NCBI GenBank assembly: GCA_937625935.1
Contig: OW569378.1
Coordinates: 393,454 to 457,453 of the forward strand
Source: Tetramitus jugosus
Taxonomy: Eukaryota; Heterolobosea; Eutetramitea; Acrasida; Vahlkampfiidae
DNA: 64,000 nucleotides
Reading direction: 5' to 3'
The position numbers and the translations under genes were made by a program. The stretch's first letter is position 1; each line of letters starts with the position of its first letter. A model generated the notes under the pieces. It worked only from the letters and a program-made list of their open reading frames with translations, was not told the DNA's origin and made no database searches. Shown here in pieces: positions 51,283-60,435 of this stretch.

Positions 51283-53625
51283 TTAATTAGTTGTCTTCAT
51301 TTCTATGCCTTGTTCCAAGTCATGTACTTTGGTTGATTTTCTTCTTTTCTTTACTGCAAAGAAGCAAACGACTGCAATTGCTAAAGCAACACACAAACTC
51401 AATAATGCAACGCCGCCTCCTACACCACCAACTACACCACCAATAATGGAACCCTTGCGGTTGGAATCCTTGTTTACCATTGTAAAGTTAATTCTGCTGC
51501 TTTGCTCTGACGATTGCTCCTGGCCAGCATTGACCCAAGCGGTAAAGCTCGGGCTTTGGCGGCTGCCATCATGCACAAACTGTATTTCACCGTTATTAAT
51601 TTGCTGCTGCGTAAATTGGGTAATGGCCTTATCTGGCTCATTTATCTGCTGAAATCTACCATGTTGCACTTCGATTACCATATAAACCAATTCGTCAGGT
51701 GATGTCTCACCATAACTAGCTTGGAACTGCGCTGAACTAAGCACCACGGTTTCCCCTTGTCTAATCGAAAACTCGATTTTAACCAACCACGGTGGCCGCG
51801 ATACACTACTGGATTGTACTGGAGATGCAGTGGGTTCAATTATACTTGGCTCATAAGGAGTATCACTGTTGGATTGCACTGGAGATGCAGTGAGTTCGGG
51901 TTCTATCATACTTGATTCAGCCGGAAAATCACTGCTGAAAAGAGACGAGCTCTGTAAAGCTAAGGTAAAGTAGATGGTAGCCATTTGTGGTACTGTGCTT
52001 AAATAACCATTACTCACGCTAATAAGGTAACTGGGCTCTTGAATACTGCCATCATGTACAAACTGGATCTCACCTACTATGAGCGCTTGCTGAGTAAAGT
52101 TAGTGATTGCGATGCCAGGGTGCGTGACCAGTTCAAACTGACAGTATTCAGCGTCACTGACCTCAAACAACAAGCTATTGTTAGCCACTATACTATCTGA
52201 GGCATTCAATAAGATGTTGTTAAACACCAATGATTCACCTTGATATATAGTTAATGGCTGTTGGCTGAGCGTGGGCGTCTGGTACCATGCCCCATCAAAG
52301 CGCTGGGCATAAATGCCAAGCATGTCCTGGTCATTGCTTTGCCAGCTGACTACAAAACGACCATCATTTAAGGATGAGATGGCCGGAAGTTGCTGATTAT
52401 CGGTAGTATAGGTATTAATCATAAATTCATTGCCATGAGGTGAACCATTTGAATCAAATCTCTGAGAATAAACACCAGCACCATTGCTATTCCAAGTGAC
52501 GACAAAACCACCATCACTTAAACCAATGATAGCTGGATTGGTCTGTGTCCCGGTGATGGTATTGACCCGAAACTCACTACCTTGTGCAACACCAGATGCA
52601 TCGTAGCGCTGCGCATATATACTATCACCGTCGCCATCTTGGCCACTGCTCTGCCAGACGATGACAAATCCTCCATCATTTAAGCTGGCAATATCAGGCG
52701 ATTGCTGATCATTGGAGGTAAATGTATTGACCTGAAACTCACTACCTTGTTTCACTGCTGAATCACTAAAGCGCTGGGCATAAATACCATTACCGTCGCC
52801 ATCTTGGCCACTGCTCTGCCAGACGATAACAAAACCACCAGCACTTAAACTGCTGATGGCGGGATATTGCTGATTTCCAATGGTGTTGGTATTGATCAGA
52901 AAGTCACCGCCATACGCGCCACCATTGGAGGTAAAGCGCCTCGCATAAATACTAAAACCATTACCCGCATGAGCACTTTCCCATATGACAATAATATTAC
53001 CGTTACTTAAACAGGCAAGTGCTGAATTTTGCTGGTCGCCACTCGAAAAGACATTAACTAGATAATCATTAGACCCCTGTGATGATACACCTGAAGCATC
53101 GAAACGCTTCATGAGAATGCTATTAGCACTACCATCTGAAGGGCCTTCCCAGCTGATGACAAAACCTCCATTCTTTAGAGCACTAATGGCTGGATTTTGT
53201 TGGTTACTGGTTGGATCGGTATTGACTCGAAACTGGCTGCCTCGAGTAGTTCCATCAACCGTAAAGAGCTGTGCATAAATGCCATCACCACTACCATCCT
53301 GGCCATTACTTTGCCAGGTGATAGCAAAGTCTCCATTGGCTAAGGTACAAATAGCAGATGACTGTTGATTATCAGTGGTATAGGTATTGACTTGGAAGGC
53401 GTTCCCCAGGGGATAGTTAACAAACAACTGTTCCTGGATACGTCTCATGACACTAATCTTTGGCTGCTCACGTAGCAATGGTAATAAATCTGTCATGGCA
53501 GTGTTCACAGTTGTTGTGGAACCAAAAGTCACAGGATTCTTGATACCAATCAATGCAACTATAGAAAACAACGACAGTGTTACTAATATTAAAAGTGAAG
53601 TGCTGTTCCTTCGACGCTTCTCCAT
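51283..53625 (-). CDS. membrane-anchored protein of bacterial-type beta repeats (probable lateral transfer)
   Basis: 780 residues from the ATG at 53625. A hydrophobic segment at about 9-28 could be a signal peptide or anchor. Residues about 75-460 hold eight repeats of about 50 residues with the pattern GFVIVWQSSGQDGDG, (I)YAQRF, GSEFQVNTFT, NQQ.PAI..L, familiar from large bacterial surface proteins. Two CSPG-like modules follow (about 465-580 and 630-735), each with FTQQ..(I/V)..GEIQFVHDGS. Near the end a glycine-rich transmembrane helix (about 738-768) is followed by basic KKRRKS. Base composition is richer in G+C and codon choice differs from neighbours (many GCG, GCC and CTG triplets). 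I infer transfer from a bacterium followed by eukaryotic-style surface display, perhaps for adhesion. The frame is intact. Confidence 0.75.
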   Translation of the reverse strand: MEKRRRNSTSLLILVTLSLFSIVALIGIKNPVTFGSTTTVNTAMTDLLPLLREQPKISVMRRIQEQLFVNYPLGNAFQVNTYTTDNQQSSAICTLANGDFAITWQSNGQDGSGDGIYAQLFTVDGTTRGSQFRVNTDPTSNQQNPAISALKNGGFVISWEGPSDGSANSILMKRFDASGVSSQGSNDYLVNVFSSGDQQNSALACLSNGNIIVIWESAHAGNGFSIYARRFTSNGGAYGGDFLINTNTIGNQQYPAISSLSAGGFVIVWQSSGQDGDGNGIYAQRFSDSAVKQGSEFQVNTFTSNDQQSPDIASLNDGGFVIVWQSSGQDGDGDSIYAQRYDASGVAQGSEFRVNTITGTQTNPAIIGLSDGGFVVTWNSNGAGVYSQRFDSNGSPHGNEFMINTYTTDNQQLPAISSLNDGRFVVSWQSNDQDMLGIYAQRFDGAWYQTPTLSQQPLTIYQGESLVFNNILLNASDSIVANNSLLFEVSDAEYCQFELVTHPGIAITNFTQQALIVGEIQFVHDGSIQEPSYLISVSNGYLSTVPQMATIYFTLALQSSSLFSSDFPAESSMIEPELTASPVQSNSDTPYEPSIIEPTASPVQSSSVSRPPWLVKIEFSIRQGETVVLSSAQFQASYGETSPDELVYMVIEVQHGRFQQINEPDKAITQFTQQQINNGEIQFVHDGSRQSPSFTAWVNAGQEQSSEQSSRINFTMVNKDSNRKGSIIGGVVGGVGGGVALLSLCVALAIAVVCFFAVKKRRKSTKVHDLEQGIEMKTTN

Positions 53626-53741
53626 TCTTTTGTTGTTTTTTGTTCTTCCTGTGGGGTATTTGGATGACACACTATGTATGGGTAATCAGTGTGTGGAACA
53701 TCGCTCAAGAATTTTTCTGTCGTCATCCGTCATCGGGTTTT

Positions 53742-53773
53742 CAGTGTTCGAATCTCTGTCATTGCGAACACTG
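53742..53773. repeat. 9-bp perfect hairpin
   Basis: CAGTGTTCG at 53742-53750 and CGAACACTG at 53765-53773 are exact inverted copies around a 14-nt loop. It lies between the lateral-transfer candidate and the 18S rRNA fragment, on the 5' side of the former. Confidence 0.7.
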
Positions 53774-53793
53774 GATCTTTCTTGTTTTGTAAA

Positions 53794-53837
<44 letters not shown>

Positions 53838-53950
53838 TAGTACCTTTTGGATTCTGATAGTATCTAAAAGTCGTTCTGTTCTAATCTCGTGTTGGTATCG
53901 AACGGTGACGGTATCTAATCATCTTCTATCACTTAACTTTCGTCCTTGCA
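53794..53950 (-). rRNA. fragment of nuclear 18S (SSU) rRNA
   Basis: Read on the minus strand, 53950 to 53794 contains two hallmarks of eukaryotic SSU rRNA in the right order: GATGATTAGATACCGTC, preceded by GGACGAAAGTTAAG, and then the universal stretch GGGGAGTATGGTCGCAAGGC continuing into GAAACTTAAAGGAATTGACG. About 157 nt of the middle of the molecule are present, with 5' and 3' parts missing on both sides, so this is a remnant, not a gene. The spacing between the hallmarks is divergent, as in fast-evolving protist SSU. It lies 170 bp upstream of, and in the same orientation as, the lateral-transfer candidate. Confidence 0.85.
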
Positions 53951-53969
53951 GACACGCTCTGGATCACAA

Positions 53970-54248
53970 CTACTTTCGCATTACAGCTTGGATGAGTTTG
54001 GCGTACTTCTTGTTGTGGTGCCCATAGAATCGGATGAATTTCCACATGTCAAGAATCCACAAAGTTGGAAGGAAGCTCTCCATATTGATTGTTCGAAACG
54101 CAGTAGAACAAATGAACATCCAATAAACCATCATGGTGTCGGGATGATCTAGTTCAACATATGACTGAGAATAATGGTAGGCAGAAGTGGACAGGTTCTG
54201 ACTATCGAAGTAGGGATACGAATATGGGAATGAAGCAATGTAGATGAT
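53970..54248 (-). pseudogene. coding-like fragment ending beside the 18S remnant
   Basis: 92 codons open on the minus strand after a TGA at 54249-54251, ending TAG at 53970-53972. The translation has clear protein composition (IIYIASFPYSYPYFDSQ, MMVYWMFICSTAFRT, NMESFLPTLWILDMWKF, GHHNKKYAKLIQAVMRK) but no convincing start before residue 38 and no recognised family. It is probably the 3' end of a gene whose 5' part is lost, or an exon whose acceptor I cannot fix. Confidence 0.45.
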
Positions 54249-54766
54249 TCAATCATACCTGTATATGAACATGAATAATGATCACTTTGTTTAATAGGGT
54301 TAATTTAACAGTTATTGAACAAATATACCACTGGTCAATCAATTTTCATGTATTGTGTTGTGTATCTTACACGAACAGAAGTTGTTAATCTTCATAATTT
54401 AAGAGTTTAATGAATACGCAACGAGAGTATACACAACAATACCCATCCCATCAGATGGTACCACCACAACTCTGAAGACACAAAGAATTGGAGACTGTTG
54501 ATTGTTATCGACCTGGTAAGTTTGTTTACTTACTACAAATGAGAGTAGTGTACAATTACAGTCACAATACTATTGTTAACTGTTTTTGGAACCTTCCATA
54601 CATAATGATAGCCCTGAGCTCGATCTGGGACTCTCTGTTGTACCTCTTATCCAGGATTCTTTGTTATCTCTTTAAGTCATTGTTAAGCAAAGGACAGACT
54701 TTGAACTTTCAATTGCCGTACTTCCTGATTAATGATCTGAATAACTATCTGATGAAGTCACCCATT
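54249..54766. other. intergenic with a possible gene remnant
   Basis: A plus-strand frame from the ATG at 54410 (MNTQREYTQQYPSHQMVPPQ) is stopped by TGA at 54473-54475, yet the same frame continues with RHKELETVDCYRPG to a splice-donor-like GTAAGT at 54516. I take this as a remnant with a premature stop. Nothing else is recognised; 54249-54400 is A/T-rich. Confidence 0.3.
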
Positions 54767-55217
54767 TCAGGTCAATGTTTCGTTCTTCCTTGAGAAGAGA
54801 ACAGTCATAAAATCTCTTTCTCTGAGGCTCAGAAGGTGGGTGTCCTTGCCCTTCTGGACTCTCTTTTGCTTGGATGAGCCATCTTGTTCTTGGAAAATCG
54901 GGAATGGTTCGGTCCTTGCTTTTGAACCATTTTCGCCCCTATGCTTTTTTCTCTCTTGTTGTTTTCTTTTGTTCAATTTTTTAGTTTTTGAACGAAATAA
55001 ATCTTCACGAGTTCCGTCCCTTCGTTTTACTAACAGATTTTTTTTCGTAAACGCATCCCAGTAACTTGTCAGTAGTGGTAACAACAATGCCAGTGTAACT
55101 GCTGGTTACATGTTCAATGATGACGCACCAATGACTGCAGGTGTCGCCTAAGAAAATCTGGTCCCTTGAGTGTTGGTTATTGAAGAGAATTTTTTCTGCC
55201 CGGATTAGCTGACCCAT
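54767..55217 (-). pseudogene. hypothetical gene with a frameshift in an 8-base homopolymer
   Basis: The ATG at 55217 opens MGQLIRAEKILFNNQ...CSHWCVIIEHVTSS, which runs out at 55005. A second frame continues through 54767 with a very Lys/Arg/Glu-rich sequence (DGTREDLFRS, KKLNKRKQQERKKHRGE). They meet at the T8 run 55038-55045; one base fewer would make a single protein of about 150 residues. No family is recognised. Such homopolymers are typical sites of long-read error, so the gene may be intact in reality. Confidence 0.45.
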
Positions 55218-56232
55218 ATTTGAAAGTGATGAGTTGGAAAACGAACACCATCATGTTGCCCATGTTCTTGAGCATCGGTTTAGTATAAACTTGCAAGACA
55301 TTCGGTTAGATTCTGCATATTTAGTAGGTCTTGCAGTTTGTACTAAAGTTCCTTGTGTTGATGCTAAGCTGTTGAGTCATTGTATTTGTAATACTCCGAT
55401 AAAACATCAATGTAGAAGTGTGGAATATCATCAACAACAACACAATTCGACAAAGACCCGAGTGTGTACATCAGCAACGTGATTAGTAAATTGACATTTA
55501 TAGTTGATAATACGCAGAAGCATATCAATCTGCCCTTGTTGACAGAGACTGGTCCCAACACATCTCTGAAAGATCAAGATCGTGCATGATTTGGGGGTGC
55601 GAAACAAAAAGACAATGTCCAAGTATTTGGATGAATTTTCGAAAAACATCCGTAAATAAGCATTTTTTCATTTTTTCACTTTCATGCCCCAACAATATCC
55701 CAATCAGACCTGATATGCAATTGAAAAGAATATACTTCTGTAGATACCATCGTTTCGGATACACTATCATGGAACTTGTAAGATTGAATCCTTCTTATGG
55801 AGTAATTCAATTGAACAAGTATTGAAGGTATTAGAGACTGATCGAGCTTTTTACGAACTTGAAAAATACTACTGTCGTTGCAGATTCAACTTCAAAAAAA
55901 AAAGAGTGCGCTGAGTGATGGCGCCTCCTCCAGCCGTGATGTGCGAATTTTCATGGTGGTACAATTGTTAGAAAGAAACGGTTATGAACCATCAGCTTTT
56001 ATTGATTTGAACCGATATTGGAGACTCCAACAATATCATTTTGTCGCCATATCAACCAGTTGGTTCTTGGTTGCGCCATTGGAAATCAGGGTACCTTTTT
56101 TTTCTCTAAAGTGTCAGCTTCTATTTAAATAAAGTACTACAGGGAAAGGGTGGTTGGTGATGATGGTTCGTTCAATGACCAAGTAGTAAGAGATATAGTG
56201 GCAATGATAAAAAATCGTGATAGTAACTTGTA
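55218..56232 (+). pseudogene. several coding-like plus-strand fragments, possibly one multi-exon gene
   Basis: Coding-like stretches follow one another in different frames: 55234-55480 (HRFSINLQDIRLDSAYLVGL), 55450-55586 (DKDPSVYISNVISKLTF, HINLPLLTETGPN), 55700-55777 (YHRFGYTIMEL), 55884-56090 (SRDVRIFMVVQLLERNGYEP, LNRYWRLQQYHFVAIS) and 56144-56232 (VVGDDGSFNDQVVRDIVAMI). One junction is well supported: an intron at 55778-55883 (GTAAGA...TTGCAG, 106 nt) joins TIMEL to IQLQKKK in phase. The final link, past a GTACC donor at 56091 and the acceptor at 56142, is off by one base. I do not recognise the protein. Either a decayed gene or an intact one with sequence errors. Confidence 0.4.
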
Positions 56233-56239
56233 ATTCCAA

Positions 56240-56640
56240 TTTTATTGTTTTTATTCTATTGTTTGTTGTTGAATTACATGTGTATTGAATTACTTGTTTT
56301 CTTTGGTTGGTTCCATCCTTTGATGTTGTTGTTGTTGTTGAGAATTCGTCAAGTGATGATGATTGTGAGAATGATGTGGAGGATGGATGGTCGTCTACAT
56401 TCATGTCCATCACCTGTGTAGCGTGATCGTAATGTTGGTTGTTGGTGATGACCATGATGTGTTGACTGTTATTGTTGTTCCTCGTACTACTACTTGTACA
56501 CAGCTATATTCATCTCTGTCGTCATCATCATTTCACTTATATCTGATGGTGTACTACGTTGTTGTTGTTGTTGATTGGATAACTCATCGTTCAACATTTC
56601 ATTATGAACATTGTTCACTGTTGTATCCATGTTGATGTTT
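56240..56640 (-). other. low-complexity coding-like minus-strand remnant
   Basis: Two overlapping minus-strand frames have Asn/Gln/Ser/Thr-rich content: about 56490-56629 (MDTTVNNVHNEMLNDEL) and 56230-56455 (MVITNNQHYDHATQVMDMNV). They may be parts of one disordered protein, but GTT/CAA repeats alone can produce this. No family or clear boundaries are seen. Confidence 0.25.
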
Positions 56641-56779
56641 CATGGTTACTGTAGCTGTCGTTGTTGTGATCCTGGTTGAGTAGTTGTTGTGGTTGTGACG
56701 TGAAGTTGTTGGATGTTTTTTGGTTAGTTGTTGTTTGGGTTTGGTTTGCGTTGGTGAAAATGAAACGGTGTTTGGTTAG

Positions 56780-56952
56780 CAACGTTCAAATGCCCCACAA
56801 ATTTGTTTGTTTTGTGGTGACAAAAAAAACGACCTCCCTAAAGAAGCAAACAAAACACAAAGCAAACAAAACACTCCTGCTAAGAAGAATAAACCACCAT
56901 CAACGTCTTCAAACACTCCAACCAAGTCATCAAGACAACGAAAGAAGAATAG
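56780..56952 (+). pseudogene. isolated exon-like segment with a CxxC knuckle
   Basis: This segment is bounded by an acceptor-like GGTTAG and a donor GTATGT. It encodes about 57 residues containing QICLFCGDKKND and then a Lys/Ser/Pro/Thr-rich basic stretch (NTPAKKNKPPSTSSN, SSRQRKKN). The composition is clearly protein-like, but I cannot find partner exons, and the DNA downstream is used by a minus-strand frame. Confidence 0.3.
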
Positions 56953-56970
56953 GTATGTAACTATGATGCG

Positions 56971-57588
56971 TCAAAGCAAGTAGAGGACGTGCTGAGCATA
57001 CGTCTTTTTGATGACTGCAGAAGCCCGGTGTGTGCGTCTGTTGTATTGTCTGTAGGCGTGAGTTAATGCTGTGAGTGCCCATTGTGTGCGTTCATTGTAC
57101 AATATGTACAGACCACAAACAACAAACACACAACCAGTGAGAAGAGCGTGATTGTGACTGAATTCATTGTTCAACGACCTACATGTCTTAATAAAGCTAT
57201 TAACATGATCCACCACAATCTGTTCTCTTCTTGTTAATCACGTTTTTGTCCTTCCTATCCCATCGATGCTGACCAGAGGAGGGCTTCTGGATCATATGCG
57301 CTGTTCCGTCAACAACAAATATGACTCTTTCACCAAATTCTGAAGAAAGTATTGAATATCTGGGGTACTGCACTATCCCATATAGGGTTTGTAGTATTTG
57401 ATTCTCGAATGTCAAGCAGAGACTTCCATTCCATACTGAGTTCATACTCTCTCAAAGCACTCACGATCGTATCAAATTCATTTCTGCTGAGATACAGCAA
57501 TTGCTTGAATTGACGATCTGTTGTTTTGTCAGTTTCATTTTGTTTGTTGAATGTTTTAGTTGACCAACGCAAAAAAAAACCACAAACA
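56971..57588 (-). pseudogene. membrane protein gene with two frame interruptions
   Basis: Three minus-strand frames follow each other: about 57588-57360 (QFKQLLYLSRNEFDTIVSAL, REYELSMEWKSLLDIRES), about 57380-57218 (YSILSSEFGERVIFVVDGTA) and 57216-56971 (VVDHVNSFIKTCRSLNNEF, GCVFVVCGLYILYNERTQWA). Single-base changes near the CCC run at about 57378 and near 57220 would fuse them into a protein of about 180 residues with one transmembrane helix close to the C-terminus. The start is not determined. Unknown family. Confidence 0.4.
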
Positions 57589-58316
57589 ATGTTCACAACA
57601 GATATCACCGCTGCTCTTATGAGTGTTCGTTTGAGCTCTTCAACTGTCACGACTCCATCATTACCATCATCACCTACACAACCATCACTCTCGACACTAC
57701 AAAATCAATCAACTGGATCACAGATCCTCGACGATGTCTTGGGCTTCCCATCTGATGATGATCAGTTGGAAACCGTGAGTGCCTCAAAATCTTCTGTCAA
57801 ACCTCGACAGGCCGTCGTACGAATCAATCAAAAATGGTCGCGAATTCTATGTTCCGCATATGTGATGTGTGATATGAGTATGGACTCATTATTTAGGGAA
57901 AGTCGGGTGAAGGATGTCATGTCCCAAAGAAAGCAATGGAGGAAAAAACTAAGAAGATAGTTAGCGATGATGCAATCCGAACCAAGATCCAAACGCACAT
58001 CTACTCTAAGAACACCACCCGAAACGAGAAGAAAGGAAACAGAGTTGGAACAAAGAAGAGATCGGTAATTATAGCCCATATAGGCGAAGATTTATCTGAT
58101 GACGACGAAGATGTGGAACCAGATATGGTTCGACCGCTCAATGAGGTGGAACAATTGTTAGACGATGGAGAAGCGGATCATTTGTCATCCGCAACTGATA
58201 GCAAAAGGAGAAATCTAATACCCGAATACGAAACGAAGCAATCGCGGAGAAACAAGCAGAGAAAATTTCTCAACTATATAAACCCAAAACCCAGAGAGGT
58301 ACCCATTGCAAGATGA
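57589..58316 (+). pseudogene. Lys-rich hypothetical protein with one frameshift
   Basis: The ATG at 57589 follows an A-rich leader. The first frame (MFTTDITAALMSVRLSSST, QILDDVLGFPSDDDQLETVS, VVRINQKWSRILCSAYVMCD) stops at 57960. The second frame picks up at about 57930 (MEEKTKKIVSDDAIRTKIQ, EDLSDDDEDVEPDMVRPLNE) and ends at 58316. Dropping one A near 57925-57931 would give one protein of about 242 residues, soluble, with acidic and basic blocks and probably nuclear. A donor-like GTACCC at 58300 suggests the gene may continue by splicing into the segment at 58415. Unknown family. Confidence 0.4.
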
Positions 58317-58414
58317 GCTAAAGCACGCGTAGAGTACTTCTTTTCCCTCAGTTTGTTTCTTTTCTAAAAATTACATATTAATTAAAATATTTGATTCTTA
58401 TTTATCTCTTGCAG

Positions 58415-58765
58415 AATTCTGATTTGCTTAAAGCACTTCCTTCGGTTATCAAAATCATTATCCCATATTTCATATTTGGGAGAAACTTGCTTAAATGTGG
58501 CACTTGCTGAGGGGATGTCCATGAACCTTTCAGATGTTAGTTCCAATTGGAGTTGTTCAAATTGTTTCAAAAACAAAGTTCCTCAACATACTTATACGTT
58601 CATAAGGAGCAATCTTTTTTTCGAAAGGAAAGTTCATCAAGAGAACGGCTCTCACTGAACAAGATGGACAAAAAGTCTTCCAGCCTGTCAAAAGAATGGC
58701 AAAGACAAGAACAAAGAATGACTTGGCTCCCAGTCACATCATCAATTAGCAATCAAAATCGTTGA
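58415..58765 (+). pseudogene. exon-like segment after a strong splice acceptor, with stops
   Basis: It follows TATCTCTTGCAG at 58403-58414. In frame with the acceptor come NSDLLKALPSVIKIIIPYF, then stops at 58505 and 58535, then a long open stretch with clear coding character (VHKEQSFFRKESSSRERL, KMDKKSSSLSKEWQRQEQRM) to 58765. A second frame (LGETCLNVALAEGMSMNLSD) spans the stops. It is probably the 3' part of the preceding gene, with either a missed intron or damage. Confidence 0.3.
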
Positions 58766-59646
58766 CAGAACGAATTCAAGCTTGACTGCTGAGCTTCGAC
58801 TGGCACCCAACACTCAATATCTCTTGAAATGTTCAACTTAACATTATGGTTGTTGTTTGACTTGTGGTTGTGGAACTATAGGCCAAACATGTGATTTCCG
58901 TTGGGTTTCAGTTGGGTTTCGCATATCTGGTGACTCGTAAACGGGCCGTACATGACTACTTTTTTACTATGGCCCGTAAAAAAATGGACTTTAAGGGCTG
59001 CCTAAAAAATGCTTTTACCACGGCCCGTTGACGTGCCACCTATTCTATGTAGCCCGTTTCTGTTTATGAGACAATTCACTAAGTTGTCCTTAGATTTAAA
59101 TATTTTCAAGTTGGTATCTGCAGGTAGTTTTACCAATTTCAAAAACAAACATGCCAAGACCTAACGAAATACCTAACGAAATTCCTATATACATTATTAT
59201 TATTCTTTATTGTTCAACAAGGATTTTCTCGTGCAAAGTAGATTCTCTATTGAATTTTCTTCAAGGTTTTCTACCAGGGTTCCAACAGACAAATTTTCGT
59301 GGTGGATATTCATTCCTTCTCAATTACGATGGTGCTTCGTAAAAGAAAAATTGGTACGTAAAAAATTTACATTTTTACGTACATATATGTATACCCTCCT
59401 CCAATCAACTTTTGGATTTTGTAAACGGAAAAAACTAATATAAAAATTAATCGCAAAATATTCCAATCAAAAATTCAAGGTGATAGATAACATCGTACAG
59501 TCAAGAGAACTGTGGGAAAAGAAATACAATAGATCCGAAGTGTTAAACGTGACAGGAGAAATTTACAATACAACCTGGCTGTGTTCAGCTCACTACCAGA
59601 GTTTTTCTTCAAACAAAAGTCAAGGCATTTAGATGTTACCAAGGAC
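58766..59646. other. non-coding stretch
   Basis: 881 bp with no convincing frame. A 63-codon frame at 59151 begins with a short duplication (CTAACGAAATACCTAACGAA) and is hydrophobic and unselected-looking. The region holds the GGCCCGT inverted-repeat cluster described separately. Confidence 0.5.
58940..59029. repeat. inverted repeat with recurring GGCCCGT
   Basis: AACGGGCCGT at 58940-58949 is exactly inverted as ACGGCCCGTT at 59020-59029. Further copies of the core, TGGCCCGTA at 58970-58978 and TAGCCCGTTT just after 59050, lie inside and beside it. These are G+C islands in A/T-rich DNA; possibly a small transposon relic or a protein-binding cluster. Confidence 0.5.
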
Positions 59647-60422
59647 TCAGTTCTTGATTTCTTGTTGCCAGGATGTGTAGATCCGGAATGTTTCCGTCTC
59701 CATGATAACAAAAGCGGTGTGGTGCTTCTTGAGCACATTGTTGACCTTTGTTGTGCCGAGCATGTCCTTGATGTCGTCCTCCGACTTACCTTTGACACCA
59801 TGGAGGACGACCTTCTTGGCACAATCAATGTTGTGCTTGAGTGCTGCCTTGCAGCCACTCACCTTCTTGAAGGTTTCAACAAATGGGTAAATGTTGTCAT
59901 CAACCCATGCAACAAACTTCTTGGGGCCTTTCTTGATGACTTGGACCCTGGTGAGCCATTCACCAAAATCCGAGCCAATCCTCTTGGCCAAGGCAGCCTT
60001 GGGAGAGTCATTACACTTTCCAGTGATGATGACCTCCTTGCTGCTTGGTGCGGTCCCTCTTGGGGTTGTGGTGCACATAGCGTGGGTTCTCAGACTCACG
60101 AACAGCAGGGGTGTGAGTTTTTTTTCTTTCACTAGTGTAAATCGGGCATGGTATAGGGGTCCCGAATAAAGTGATGGTTTGGGTGCTCCCTCTGACATCG
60201 AAGAATTCATCCACATGCTTAAAACGCTCCCTATCCTCTTTAGAACTAGTCTTGATGAATTCCTCTTGGTCTACAATGAAGCCTTTATCCCAACCATCGT
60301 CCTGCAAGAGTGATGGCTTGAATTTTGCCAAGTTAGTAGTACCTGATGAGGAAGTTGCCTTACAAAAGGTAGACACTCTACCTTGTGTCCTTGAATTTCT
60401 TGGCCAGTAAACTTTTTTTCAT
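59647..60422 (-). pseudogene. hypothetical basic protein gene with two frameshifts
   Basis: The likely start is the ATG at 60422 (MKKSLLAKKFKD), which shifts near 60383 into the frame TSSSGTTNLAKFKPSLLQDD, EFIKTSSKEDRERFKHVDEF, TITLFGTPIPCPIYTSERKK. A second shift near the GGGG run at 60062-60065 leads into SSKEVIITGKCNDSPKAALA, FGEWLTRVQVIKKGPKKFVA, VDDNIYPFVETFKK, ending at 59647. Codons are biased toward AAG/GTC/ACC as in well expressed genes, which argues for recent function and so for sequencing error or very recent damage. No family is recognised. Confidence 0.45.
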
Positions 60423-60435
60423 TATTGTTTTTGTA

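Noticed and set aside
53794-53950. Mitochondrial or bacterial 16S origin for the rRNA fragment
   Set aside because: GAGTATGGTCGCAAGGCTGA and AAAGGAATTGACGGAA are the nuclear 18S versions; bacterial 16S has different bases at these sites.
54488-54793. 101-codon plus-strand frame (METVDCYRPG...)
   Set aside because: Runs through a GTAAGT donor into A/T-rich DNA and turns into hydrophobic nonsense; at most its first part is a gene remnant.
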